NCBI GenBank assembly: GCA_963812415.1
Contig: CAWEVH010000001.1
Coordinates: 1-64,000 of the forward strand
Length of the DNA: 64,000 nt
Origin: JACVRW01 sp963812415
GTDB taxonomy: Bacteria > Actinomycetota > Thermoleophilia > Solirubrobacterales > Thermoleophilaceae
Reading direction: 5' to 3'
Positions 35,438 through 43,788 of the stretch are shown in pieces. Every line of letters starts with the position of its first letter. The stretch's first letter is position 1. The position numbers and the translations under genes are program-made. The notes below the pieces were generated by a model. That model did not search any database and was not told the origin of the DNA. It saw only the letters and a list, made by a program, of their open reading frames with translations.

Positions 35438-36826
35438 TTACGGCTCGTCGCGATCCCGGCGGCGCGGGGTCGCCGCGGCCTCCTCGACCGGGCGCGGCAG
35501 CAGGCGGGCGCGCGGGCCCTCCTCGCCGCGCGCATGGTGGTCGCGGATCCGCACGGCTTCGACGCGGTTCTGGCGAACCGCCTCGACGCGCACCGAGTAG
35601 CCGTTCAACTGCACCATGTCGCCGCGCTTGGGCAGGCGACCGAGCTCGCCGAACACGTAGCCGCCGACGGAGTTGTAGGCCTCGGAGTCCACCGGCAGGT
35701 CGAGGCCGTAGTCGGTGAGGTCGGTGATCGGCACGTGCCCGCGCACCCACCAGTCGCCGTTGGCGAGCCGGCGCACCCCGGCCACGGCCGGGTCCGTCTC
35801 GTCGGCGATCTCGCCCACGACCTCCTCGATGATGTCCTCGATCGTGACGATGCCGGCGGTGCGCCCGTACTCGTCGACCACGACCGCCATCGACGCCCGC
35901 TCGCCCTGGAGGTCCGCGAGCAGGTCGTCGAGCGGCTTGGTCTCCGGAACGATCAGGGCATCCTTGACGCTGCCCTCGATCGAGGCGTCGGGGCCCTCGG
36001 TCATCAGCCGCCGGGCCAGCGAGTTGGAGTGCACGACGCCGCGGATGCGGTCGGTGTTGTCCTCCTCGGTCACGACCAGGCGGGTGTGCCCCGAGTCGAC
36101 GCAGCGGCGCAGGGCCGCCTCGGCCGTCTCGGACGCGTCGCACGTGACGACGGCGGGGATCGGCGTCATCACCTGGCGCGCCTGCTGCTCGTGCAGGTGA
36201 AAGACGCCGGAGAGCATGCCGGCCTCGCCCGGGTCGATCTTGCCGCCGTGGGCGCTGCGCGCGATCAAGAGCTTGAGGTCGTCGGAGGAGCTGACCTCCT
36301 CGAACTGCGCGCGCGGGTCCACACCGACCACGCGCAGGATCGCGTTCGATGCCGTGTTGAGCAGGCGGATGAACGGCCCGAAGCCGACGCGGAACCAGTG
36401 CAGCGGTCGCGCCACGCGGATCGCCGTGCCCTCGGCGTGCACGATGGCGAAGATCTTCGGCACCTGCTCGCCGAGGGTGATGTGCAGCGCGGTCGTGATC
36501 AGCAGGGCGATGCCGATCGAGATCGCGAGCGAGAGCCCGTGCGAGATCGAGTCGCCGATCGCGTCCTCGATCAGGCTCGCGATCGCGGGCTCGCCCAGGA
36601 AGCCGATGCCGAGCGAGGCAATCGTGATGCCGAGCTGGCAGGCGGCGAGGTACTCGTCGATCTTGTCGAGCTGGACGAGTACCAGGCCCGCGCGCCGCTT
36701 GCCCTCGTCGCGCATCGACTCGAGGCGTCCCTCGCGGGCGCGCACGAGGGCGAACTCCGCCGCGACGAAGAACCCGTTCAGCGCCACCAGCACGGCGACG
36801 CCGAGGAGCAGGAGCAGCTCGGTCAT
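35438..36826 (-). CDS. Hemolysin-family CNNM/CBS-pair membrane protein
   Basis: A 462-residue protein of the CNNM/CorB/HlyC family, implicated in Mg2+ transport. The N-terminal DUF21 domain has several helices (LLLLLGVAVLVALNGFFVAA, then ALLITTALHITLGEQVPKIF). Two CBS domains follow (RQVMTPIPAVVTCDASETAE and VVDEYGRTAGIVTIEDIIEE), then a CorC_HlyC domain (VGEIADETDPAV onwards). The ATG at 36826 begins directly with the first TM helix. It is 29 bases from the CSLREA gene on the same strand but functionally unrelated. Confidence 0.93.
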   Translation of the reverse strand: MTELLLLLGVAVLVALNGFFVAAEFALVRAREGRLESMRDEGKRRAGLVLVQLDKIDEYLAACQLGITIASLGIGFLGEPAIASLIEDAIGDSISHGLSLAISIGIALLITTALHITLGEQVPKIFAIVHAEGTAIRVARPLHWFRVGFGPFIRLLNTASNAILRVVGVDPRAQFEEVSSSDDLKLLIARSAHGGKIDPGEAGMLSGVFHLHEQQARQVMTPIPAVVTCDASETAEAALRRCVDSGHTRLVVTEEDNTDRIRGVVHSNSLARRLMTEGPDASIEGSVKDALIVPETKPLDDLLADLQGERASMAVVVDEYGRTAGIVTIEDIIEEVVGEIADETDPAVAGVRRLANGDWWVRGHVPITDLTDYGLDLPVDSEAYNSVGGYVFGELGRLPKRGDMVQLNGYSVRVEAVRQNRVEAVRIRDHHARGEEGPRARLLPRPVEEAAATPRRRDRDEP

Positions 36827-36919
36827 CTCAGACCGGGGGCCAGATCAAGGCCCTGTGGCTTGGTACTTCGGGGTCGATCGTCGTCGCTCATCGGCGGACG
36901 CCGCGAGCGTAGCAGAGCT

Positions 36920-37204
36920 TCAGGAGGCGGCTTCCGCGTCGATCCGGCCCGCGAGCACGAAGTCGTTCTCCGTCAGGCCACCCTCCGAGTGGGTGGTGAT
37001 CGTGACGGTCACCGTGTCCCAGGAGACCTCGAGGTCCGGGTGGTGGTTCATCTCCTCCGCGACGGGCGTCAGCCGGTTCACGAACTCGACCGAGCCCTTG
37101 AAGTCGCCGTTTCCGAACTCCTTGCGAATCGCTTCGCCGCTGCGCTCCCAGCCGTCCAGGGCCCGAAGCCGCTCATCGATCTCTCCTGCTTCCAGACGTG
37201 CCAT
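36920..37204 (-). CDS. Pterin-4a-carbinolamine dehydratase
   Basis: A 94-residue 4a-hydroxytetrahydrobiopterin dehydratase. Signature residues are in AEEMNHHPDLEVSWDTVTVT, where the His-His and Asp positions form the active site, followed by THSEGGLTENDF. The protein starts MARLEAGEIDERLRALDGWE, the normal family start, so the upstream in-frame extension is rejected. It is divergent from the BtuF-like gene with only ten bases between start codons. Confidence 0.93.
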   Translation of the reverse strand: MARLEAGEIDERLRALDGWERSGEAIRKEFGNGDFKGSVEFVNRLTPVAEEMNHHPDLEVSWDTVTVTITTHSEGGLTENDFVLAGRIDAEAAS

Positions 37205-37214
37205 CCTCGTCTCC

Positions 37215-38124
37215 GTGCGAATCGCTTCACTCGTCCCGTCCGCGACCGAGATGCTGTTCGCCCTCGGCCTCGGCGACCGCGTGGTTGCGGTCACCCACGA
37301 GTGTGACTACCCGCCCGGGGCGGAACAACTCCCCCACCTCACCCGCAGTGTGATCCCCGAGGGCCTCGCGGCCGCCGAGATCGATGCGGCGGTGCGCGAA
37401 CGGACGAGCCGTGGTGAGGCGCTCTACGAGCTCGACGAGGACACCCTCGACGAGCTCGCCGTCGACCTGATCGTGACCCAGGCCGTGTGCGAGGTGTGCG
37501 CCGTCTCGTACGACGACGTGCGCGCGCTGGCCGAGCGCCTGCCGACCCACCCGGACGTGCTCTCGCTCGACCCGTCGACACTCGGCGAGGTGCTCGCGAG
37601 ACATCCCGCGGCTGGCGGAGGCGGCGGACGTCCGCGAGGCCGGGGAGCGGCTCGCCGAGGAGGCCGCCGAGCGGATCGAGGAGGTCGAGCTGGCCGTGTA
37701 CGACGACCCCCACCCGCGCGTGGCCGCGCTCGAGTGGCTCGACCCCGTGTTCGTCGGCGGCCACTGGGTGCCCCAGATGATCGAGTTGGCCGGCGGCGAG
37801 GACGTGCTCGGCCTGCCCGGCGAGAAGTCCCGGACGGTCGACTGGGCCGAGGTCCGGGCGGCGGCCCCCGAGATCGCGATCTCGATGCCGTGCGGCTACT
37901 ACGCCGAGCAGGCGGCCGCCGAGACGATGCTCCAGCGCGAGCGCCTCGCGGAGCTCGGGGCGCGCGTGATCGCAGTCGACGCCGCCGCCTACTTCTCGCG
38001 TCCTGGGCCGCGCCTGGTGGACGGGATCGAGCTGCTCGGCCACCTGTTCCATCCCGACGTCATCCCCGCGCCGCCCGGGCGCCGGTCGATCGAGATCGAC
38101 CTCGAGCGCGAGCCCGCGCGTTAG
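37215..38124 (+). CDS. Cobalamin/BtuF-like ABC substrate-binding-type protein (one frameshift)
   Basis: About 302 residues. It begins VRIASLVPSATEMLFALGLG with DRVVAVTHECDYPPGA, the hallmark of cobalamin-binding BtuF/periplasmic-binding-protein-like family members that lack a signal peptide. The frame breaks near 37605 (EVLA to DIPRLAEAADV), then continues DPVFVGGHWVPQMIELAGGE and ISMPCGYYAEQAAAE. The length is 3n+1, fitting one inserted base. Without an export signal it may act in the cytoplasm. No permease or ATPase is adjacent. Confidence 0.83.
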
Positions 38125-38218
38125 CTCGTCCCCCTTCTCGCATCGGGTTGGGTTATCGCGCCGAGGGCGGGGTGAGGACAATCGCCATCCATCATCTCCC
38201 GCGCGACTGACCGCGAGC

Positions 38219-38253
38219 GTTACGTTGACCGCCTATGGCGCGGTCAACGTAAC
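38219..38253. terminator. 14-bp perfect hairpin between convergent genes
   Basis: GTTACGTTGACCGC and its exact complement GCGGTCAACGTAAC enclose a seven-base loop. It lies between the BtuF-like gene (ending 38124) and the convergent rhomboid gene (ending 38314) and probably terminates both. No T-tract is present, so an operator role is not excluded. Confidence 0.6.
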
Positions 38254-38313
38254 CCGCGCGAGCGATCAGTTCGAGATGGCACGACCCGATGAGAGGCGAG
38301 AAAGAGCCCAGCG

Positions 38314-39129
38314 TTAGCTCGCGACGACGATCGAGCCCGCGACCGCGGCCGCTCCGACGGCCGCGCACAGGACCGTCGACGCGGTCTCGGGCAGCCGCAC
38401 CCGGTCGCCCGTGCCGAACATGATGAGCGCGCAGATCGTCCCGCCGATCAGGCCGCCGATGTGCCCGCCGATCGAGATGTTCAAGCCGGGCGCGAATGTG
38501 ATCGCCAGGTTGAGCAGGATCCAGATCCCGAGCCCGCTCTCCATGATCGGAATGCCGCGCCGTCGCATCACCACGACCGCCGCGCCCATCAGGCCGAAGA
38601 TCGCGCCGGAGGCGCCGACCGTCAACGCGTCGGGCTCCACCACCAGAGCGCCGAAGGAGCCCGCCAGCAGCGACACGAAGTAGATCGTCGCGAAGCGGAG
38701 CCTCCCGACCGCGGGCTCGAGGAGCCCGCCCAGGATGTAGAGCGAGAACATGTTGAAGAAGAGGTGCAGGAAGCCGGCGTGCAGGAAGCCCGCCGTCAGG
38801 AGCCGGTAGTACTCGCCCTGCTCGATCGCGAAGCCGGACAGGCCGCCCTCGCGCACGAGCGAGCTGCCGCCGATCGAGCCGCCCGACGCGCTCGCGCCGC
38901 CGAGCACCGCCCCGATCCCTACGAGCACGTTGATCCCGATCAGGAGGTAGGTGAGCGTCGGCTCGTCCGTAGCCGAGCGCGCGGTGCGAACCTTCGTGCG
39001 CTGCCGCGCGCACTCCGGACAGCGCATGCCCACGGGCGTCGTGGTCATGCAGTCCGGGCAGATGGGTCGTTCGCAGTTCGAGCAGCGAACGCCCGTCTCG
39101 CGATTCGGATGGCGATAGCAGGTCTCCAT
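38314..39129 (-). CDS. Rhomboid-family intramembrane serine protease with B-box zinc finger
   Basis: A 271-residue protease. The N-terminal cytoplasmic B-box-like zinc finger has Cys/His spacing in METCYRHPNRETGVRCSNCE and RPICPDCMTTTPVGMRCPEC. Six TM helices follow. The catalytic Ser is in VGASGAIFGLMGAAV and the catalytic His in SIGGHIGGLIGG. HAGFLHLFFNMFSLYILG is the conserved loop/TM2 block. This layout is typical for actinobacterial rhomboids, and substrates are unknown. Confidence 0.94.
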   Translation of the reverse strand: METCYRHPNRETGVRCSNCERPICPDCMTTTPVGMRCPECARQRTKVRTARSATDEPTLTYLLIGINVLVGIGAVLGGASASGGSIGGSSLVREGGLSGFAIEQGEYYRLLTAGFLHAGFLHLFFNMFSLYILGGLLEPAVGRLRFATIYFVSLLAGSFGALVVEPDALTVGASGAIFGLMGAAVVVMRRRGIPIMESGLGIWILLNLAITFAPGLNISIGGHIGGLIGGTICALIMFGTGDRVRLPETASTVLCAAVGAAAVAGSIVVAS

Positions 39130-39170
39130 CGGCGGAGGCCCACACTAGAAGACCGGTTCCGAGCCCCGCG

Positions 39171-39893
39171 CTAGAGCGGGACGCTGAGGATCGGCTCCTC
39201 GCTCGGGGCGCGAGCGCCGCCACGCAGCTCGCGCGTGATCAGCACCGCCTGCGCGTCGCTCAGGTTGTCGGGTACGGCCACCGCGCCGCCGCCGTCGTCG
39301 CCCACCTCGAACGTCGGCTGGGGAACGATGCTGCCGTTTCGCTGCACCCAGGCCTGGTAGACGCGCCCGGGCCCGAGCGCGGGCATGCCCTGCACGCGCA
39401 GGATCGCGCCGTCTGCGCCGTCGCCCTCCACCCGGAGCGTGCCGCTGGCCTGGGGGATGCGCGTCTCGTCCACCGTCGCCACGATGGTGCGTGAGGCTTC
39501 GTCGTCGCCGGCGAGCTGGGCCACGCCGAAGCCGGCGACGAGGCCCAGCAGCAGGGCCCCGGCCACCAGGGCGGGCCGCAGCCACGACCCGCTGGGGGCG
39601 AGGCGCCGCCAGAACGGGGCGCCGCGGGCGGGGCGCGCGGGCTCGGGCTCGCCCTCCGACGCCTCGCGTTCCACGACCTCCATGAGCGAGGCCTTGAGGC
39701 TGGGCGGCGGCGCCACCTGCTCGACCGAGCGCGGCAGCGCGTTCGCTGCCGGTCGCAGGCGCTCCAGCTCGTCGCGGCACAGGCCGCAGGTCGCTATGTG
39801 GCGCTCGAAGGCCTGGCGTTCGAGGTCGGTCAGCGCGCCCAGCAGGTAGGCGCCGATCTCCTCCTGATAGCTGTCGTGATCGCGAGTCGTCAT
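39171..39893 (-). CDS. Anti-sigma factor, RskA-type
   Basis: A 240-residue membrane anti-sigma factor. The N-terminal zinc-binding anti-sigma domain has HIATCGLCRDELERL (HxxxCxxC). A single TM helix is ALVAGALLLGLVAGFGVAQL. The extracytoplasmic RskA C-terminal domain reads VYQAWVQRNGSIVPQPTFEV. The start codon overlaps the sigma-factor stop as ATGA, so the pair is translationally coupled. It is expected to hold the sigma factor of 39890 at the membrane until regulated proteolysis. Confidence 0.93.
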   Translation of the reverse strand: MTTRDHDSYQEEIGAYLLGALTDLERQAFERHIATCGLCRDELERLRPAANALPRSVEQVAPPPSLKASLMEVVEREASEGEPEPARPARGAPFWRRLAPSGSWLRPALVAGALLLGLVAGFGVAQLAGDDEASRTIVATVDETRIPQASGTLRVEGDGADGAILRVQGMPALGPGRVYQAWVQRNGSIVPQPTFEVGDDGGGAVAVPDNLSDAQAVLITRELRGGARAPSEEPILSVPL

Positions 39894-40474
39894 GCGAATC
39901 CCCCTGCCGCGTAGCCCTGGGCGAGCTGTCGCCGCATCTTGTCGAGGCCGAGCCGCATACGGCCCTTGATTGTGCCTACGGGCTCGTCGAGCAGCTCGGC
40001 TATCTGGCTGTGGCTGAAGCCGCCGAAGTAGGCCAGCTCGATCGTCCTGCGCTGGTCGTCCGGCAGCGTGTCGAGCGCGCTCCGCACCGTGCGCGACTCC
40101 TCCCGCCGCGCGGCCTCCACGTCCGTGCGCTCGCGGGCCTCGTAGCGCTCCTCGACTCCGTCCATCGTCTCCCGCCGACGGTCGTGGACGACGTTGCGCC
40201 GCAGCGCGTCGATCGTCCGGTTGTGGACGATCCCGAGCACCCAGGTCCGCACGCTGCCCCGCGTCTGGTCGTAGCGCATCCGGCTGCGCCAGATCGACAG
40301 GAAGGCTTCCTGGGTCACGTCCTCGGCGGTGTTCCTGTTACCGACCATCCGGTACGCGAGCGAGAACGCCGCTCCCCCGTGACGGTCGTAGAGCAGCTCG
40401 AAGGCCTGGGGACTCCCGTCCTGGACGAGCTGCATCACCTCCTCGTCCGCCAGGTTCCGGATGTCGCCTGCCAT
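39890..40474 (-). CDS. ECF RNA polymerase sigma factor (SigK/RpoE-type)
   Basis: A 194-residue ECF sigma factor. Region 2 reads AFELLYDRHGGAAFSLAYRM, VGNRNTAEDVTQEAFLSIWR with VRTWVLGIVHNRTIDALRR. Region 4 reads LPDDQRRTIELAYFGGFSHS, then QIAELLDEPVGTIKGRMRLG. The ATG at 40474 (MAGDIRN) is preferred to the one at 40534 because the extension is Pro/Arg-rich and unlike the family. It is coupled to the RskA-type anti-sigma gene downstream. Confidence 0.94.
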   Translation of the reverse strand: MAGDIRNLADEEVMQLVQDGSPQAFELLYDRHGGAAFSLAYRMVGNRNTAEDVTQEAFLSIWRSRMRYDQTRGSVRTWVLGIVHNRTIDALRRNVVHDRRRETMDGVEERYEARERTDVEAARREESRTVRSALDTLPDDQRRTIELAYFGGFSHSQIAELLDEPVGTIKGRMRLGLDKMRRQLAQGYAAGGFA

Positions 40475-40532
40475 ATCTCGATTCCTACGCGGCGGAGGGT
40501 TGACCGGATCAGCCGCGAATCCATCATCCACC

Positions 40533-40965
40533 ATGGACGAACGCTCCCCCGCCGAGGTCTACGCCCTCGTGATCGGCCTCGCGCTCGTAGCGGCGGGGAT
40601 CGCGGGCTTCTTCTACAACGCGAGCTTCGACACCGGCGACGGCCTCGAACGCGACGCCGTGCTCGGAATCCTCGACGTGAACGGCTGGTCGCGACGTCGT
40701 TCACATCCTGAGCGGCGCGCTCGGGCTGCTGGTGGCCGGCTCCTACGGGGGCGCGCGCGTGTATGCGCTCGGGCTGGGGGTCGTCTACCTGCTCGTCGCG
40801 GCGCTCGGCTTCGCGGCGGGCAGTGGCGACGAGATCCTGGGTCTCGTCCCCGTGAACACCGAGGACAACTGGCTGCACGTGCTGATCGGCATCGCCGGAG
40901 TCGGCGCCGGGCTGGCCACGCCGGCCTCGCCGCCGCCGAGCCTCGCGCGCGAGACGCCGGTCTAA
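40533..40965 (+). CDS. DUF4383-type membrane protein (one frameshift)
   Basis: About 143 residues with four predicted helices: EVYALVIGLALVAAGIAGFF, VVHILSGALGLLVAGSYGGA, YALGLGVVYLLVAALGFAAG and LHVLIGIAGVGAGLATP. The pattern, including FDTGDGLERDAVLGILDVNG and NTEDNWLHV, matches actinobacterial DUF4383 proteins of unknown function. The frame breaks near 40690 by one extra base (length 3n+1). It is divergent from the ECF sigma factor gene. Confidence 0.82.
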
Positions 40966-40974
40966 CGGCGCGGC

Positions 40975-41310
40975 CTAACGGCGCAGGCGCTTTTCGAGGT
41001 CGGTGGCCACGTCGCGCAGGCCCCTCTCGAGCGCGCGCAGGCCGGTGACGTTCCGCTTTCGCTGCTGCTGACGCGCGCGCACAAGCACCAGCCCGCCGGC
41101 GGCCGCGGTCCCGACGACGATCGCCGCCGCCGTGGGCACCCAGTTGCGCGGGTCCCGCATCGCAGCGAGCTCCCAGTCGGCGAGCTCGTCCGCCGCCGCC
41201 TCGGTCAGCTCCGAGAAGCTGCGCTCGAGCCGGTCGCTGAGCAGCTCCGGCGGCTCCACCGGCATCAGGGCGGAGCGCAGGAGGCGCTCTACACGTTCGG
41301 CGTCACTCAT
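40975..41310 (-). CDS. Single-TM protein coupled to an ECF sigma factor
   Basis: A 111-residue protein starting MSDAERVERLLRSALMPVEP. It has one TM helix (WVPTAAAIVVGTAAAGGLVL) followed by a basic segment (RARQQQRKR). Its start overlaps the end of the sigma-factor gene by eight bases, the position normally taken by an anti-sigma factor. No zinc motif is visible. A role as a membrane regulator of the sigma factor is inference from position. Confidence 0.7.
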   Translation of the reverse strand: MSDAERVERLLRSALMPVEPPELLSDRLERSFSELTEAAADELADWELAAMRDPRNWVPTAAAIVVGTAAAGGLVLVRARQQQRKRNVTGLRALERGLRDVATDLEKRLRR

Positions 41311-41842
41311 CGCCTCGGTCCTCCTCCAGCCCCTGCTCGAGCTGCTTGATGGCTCTGTGGATCAGCACCTTGGTGGCCCCCTCCGACCGCCCCATCGCGC
41401 GCGCGATCTCGCGGTTGTCCATCCCGAGCGCGAAGCGCATGATGAGCGCCTCGCGACGGTCGTCGGGAAGCTTCGACACACCCTCGAGGACCTCCTTCAC
41501 CTCCTCGCGCTCCTCCACCACCTGCTCGGTGGCGATCGGCGCGCTGAGGATCGCGGCGTCGTCGAGGTTGGTTTGCGGCTTGCGTGAGCGGTCGCGGTAG
41601 TAGTTCGCGGCGAGGTTGTGGGCGATGCGGATCAGCCACGGTCGCAGCGGGCGCCCGTTCGACTCGCGCTGGGCGCGCTCGAAGTGCCGGTAGGCCTGCA
41701 GGAACGTCTGCTCGGTCAGGTCCTCGGCGTCGTGGTGATTGCCGACCCGGTAGTAGCTGTAGCTGTAGACGTCGCGCAGGTGGGCGCGGTAGAGCTCGGT
41801 GAAGTCCCGGTCGAGCTGCTGCTTGTCGACAACCTCTGTCAC
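41303..41842 (-). CDS. ECF RNA polymerase sigma factor
   Basis: A 179-residue sigma-70 family protein. Region 2 has HLRDVYSYSYYRVGNHHDAE, DLTEQTFLQAYRHF and PWLIRIAHNLAANYYRDRSR. Region 4 has LPDDRREALIMRFALGMDNR, EIARAMGRSEGATKVLIHRA. The start at 41842 gives a short MTEVVDKQQLDRD leader before region 2. It overlaps the single-TM partner at 40975 and forms a second sigma module next to the SigK-type pair. Confidence 0.93.
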   Translation of the reverse strand: MTEVVDKQQLDRDFTELYRAHLRDVYSYSYYRVGNHHDAEDLTEQTFLQAYRHFERAQRESNGRPLRPWLIRIAHNLAANYYRDRSRKPQTNLDDAAILSAPIATEQVVEEREEVKEVLEGVSKLPDDRREALIMRFALGMDNREIARAMGRSEGATKVLIHRAIKQLEQGLEEDRGDE

Positions 41843-41864
41843 GCGTCACGGAGCCTACTCCCGG

Positions 41865-43106
41865 TCAGGCGGCGTGACTCGCATGACGGCGCGGCGCAGG
41901 GAGGGAGCGCTCGCTCGCGCGCCGGTGGTCGCTCGCCTCCACGTCGAGGCCGCCCGCCTCGAGCACGTCGCGGAGCTGGCGGCGCAGATGGGCGTCGGCG
42001 GTGGCGATGGCGGCCGGCGCCCCCGGCTCGAACCTCGTCCGGGTGGGCTCGCCGAGCGAGGCGACGGCCCGCGCACGGACGCGCTCCGCGACGTAGCCCT
42101 CGGGGGTGCCGCCCAGCGGGGGCACCAGGCCGCTCGAGGCGACCAGAACGGCGGAGCGGTCGCCGATCCGCTCACCGATCTCCCCCAGCAGCGCGGGCAG
42201 CGCCGCCGCGGGGACGGCGAGCACGACGAGGTCCACCCCGGCAAGCTCGATCTCGGGAACCGTCTTGATCTCGATCGCCTGATCGGTCCCGTTGCGGGAG
42301 AGTGCCGCGACCTGCGAGGCCGTCCGGCAGCCGAGCTGCACCTCGAGACTCGCGCGCGCGAGAACTCGTGCGAGCGCCTTGCCGGTCGTGCCGGCGCCCA
42401 GCACCGCCGCGGTCCGGAGCGGCGGGAGGCCGCCGAGCCACTCCCACTGAAGCTGCACGCAGGGCCAGATGCGCTCGGTCACCTCGCCCGCGAGGAACGG
42501 GGAGGGGTCGTCCACGCGCGGGAAGGTGAGCGGCGGCCCGCAGCGCACGTGGACCTTCACCGGCTTGATCCTCCAGCCGTCGCGGGCGCGCTCGCTGCCC
42601 GTGACCGCGATCGGGACGATCGGCTTGCCGCTCTGAAGGGCGAGCCGGCCCACCCCGCGCTTGGGCCTGCCGAGCGACCCGTTGTTGATCCTGGTCCCCT
42701 CCGGGAAGATCACCACCGCCTCCCCGCGCTCCAGCAGGGCGAGGGCGGTGGCCATCGACTCGCGGTCGGACGCGCCCCGCTTGAGCGGGAAGGCGCCCAT
42801 GCAGTTGAGGAACCAGGCGATCAGCCAGTGCGAGAAGAGCTCCTGCTTGGCGACGAAGTAGACCGGGCGCCTGAGACATGCTCCGATCACGAACGGGTCG
42901 AGGAAGCTGCGGTGGTTGGCCGCCAGGATCACGCCGCCCTCGGGGATGTGCTCGCGGCCGAGACGCCGGACCCGGAAGTAGAGGAGCACCGCGTTCTTGA
43001 TCACGGCGCGGGCGGGCCAGTAGACCAGCGCGTTCACCCCGCGCCGCCGCGTGCGCTCGTGGTACTCCTCGAGCGGGCGCGGCCTCAGCTTCCCTCCCCG
43101 GGACAT
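41865..43106 (-). CDS. PlsC-type acyltransferase fused to a GpsA-like NAD-binding domain
   Basis: A 413-residue fusion. Residues about 40-225 are a 1-acylglycerol-3-phosphate acyltransferase with NHRSFLDPFVIGACLRRPVY (HxxxxD) and VVIFPEGTRINNGSLGRPKR. Residues about 230-400 form a Rossmann domain starting LRTAAVLGAGTTGKALARVL, with LAGVDLVVLAVPAAALPALL and SSGLVPPLGGTPEGYVAERV, resembling the N-terminal half of NAD-dependent glycerol-3-phosphate dehydrogenase. The GpsA C-terminal catalytic domain is missing. Both activities belong to phosphatidic-acid synthesis. Confidence 0.85.
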   Translation of the reverse strand: MSRGGKLRPRPLEEYHERTRRRGVNALVYWPARAVIKNAVLLYFRVRRLGREHIPEGGVILAANHRSFLDPFVIGACLRRPVYFVAKQELFSHWLIAWFLNCMGAFPLKRGASDRESMATALALLERGEAVVIFPEGTRINNGSLGRPKRGVGRLALQSGKPIVPIAVTGSERARDGWRIKPVKVHVRCGPPLTFPRVDDPSPFLAGEVTERIWPCVQLQWEWLGGLPPLRTAAVLGAGTTGKALARVLARASLEVQLGCRTASQVAALSRNGTDQAIEIKTVPEIELAGVDLVVLAVPAAALPALLGEIGERIGDRSAVLVASSGLVPPLGGTPEGYVAERVRARAVASLGEPTRTRFEPGAPAAIATADAHLRRQLRDVLEAGGLDVEASDHRRASERSLPAPRRHASHAA

Positions 43107-43151
43107 GTGAACAGCTACCCGGGTCCGGGCGTGCCGTTACGCTGGTGGCAG

Positions 43152-43683
43152 ATGGACCTCCGGCGGACACTCAACGGGGCCGTGGCGGGTGCCGCCGCGG
43201 CCGCCATCTGGGCGGCCCAGCAGCCGCTCGACAAGCGCCTGCTCGGCACCCGCTACGACGACGTCGAGCTGCTCGGCAAGCTGGTCACACGCGGGCCCGG
43301 CTGGCCCGCCGCCGGCCTCGCGATCCACATGGCCAACGGCGCGGCGTTCGGCGCCAGCCTACGCCCTCGCCCGCCCGGTGCTGCCGATGCCCCCGCTGGC
43401 GGCGGGGGTCGCGGCCGCGCTCGCCGAGAACTTCGGCGGCTGGCCGCTCGGCCGGCTCGTCGACCGCTACCACCCGGCCCGCTCCGAGCTCGAGCCGCTG
43501 TCGGGCAACGGCCGCGCGCTCGCGGCCGCCACCTGGCGCCACCTCCTCTTCGGTCTGGTGCTGGCCGAGCTCGAGCGTCGCCTGAACGACGTCGCCGAGT
43601 TCGAGCCGCTCGAGCAGGTCCCCGTCGGCTCGAACGGCCACGGCAACATCGAGCGGGCGGCCGTCGGAGCGGGCGAGTCCTAG
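43152..43683 (+). CDS. Hypothetical membrane-associated protein (one frameshift)
   Basis: About 176 residues, starting MDLRRTLNGAVAGAAAAAIW with AAQQPLDKRLLGTRYDDVEL. After a frame change near 43355 it continues as AYALARPVLPMPPLAAGVAA and the amphipathic YHPARSELEPLSGNGRALAA. The length is 3n+1. Small hydrophobic segments suggest two or three membrane helices, and the start resembles DUF1440/YagU-like proteins. I do not assign a function. It diverges from the acyltransferase fusion by 45 bases. Confidence 0.65.
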
Positions 43684-43703
43684 ACTCGCTCGTGCACAGG
43701 CGT

Positions 43704-43777
43704 GCCGGAGTAGCTCAGTTGGCCAGAGCACCGCTCTTGTAAAGCGGGCGTCGCGGGTTCGAATCCCGCCTCCGGCT
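43704..43777 (+). tRNA. tRNA-Thr (anticodon UGU)
   Basis: The cloverleaf can be drawn by eye. The acceptor stem is GCCGGAG paired with CTCCGGC. The D arm is GCTC...GAGC. The anticodon stem CCGCT/AGCGG holds loop CTTGTAA, with anticodon TGT at 43738-43740. The T arm is GCGGG-TTCGAAT-CCCGC. The discriminator is T and the CCA end is not encoded. It lies 11 bases from the convergent sigH gene. Confidence 0.95.
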
Positions 43778-43788
43778 CCTCGCTAGGC

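Noticed and set aside
34068..36143. Very long minus-strand frames extending the CSLREA protein upstream to 36143
   Set aside because: The extension is the wrong-frame translation of the CNNM/CBS gene. A clean ATG and signal peptide occur at 35408.
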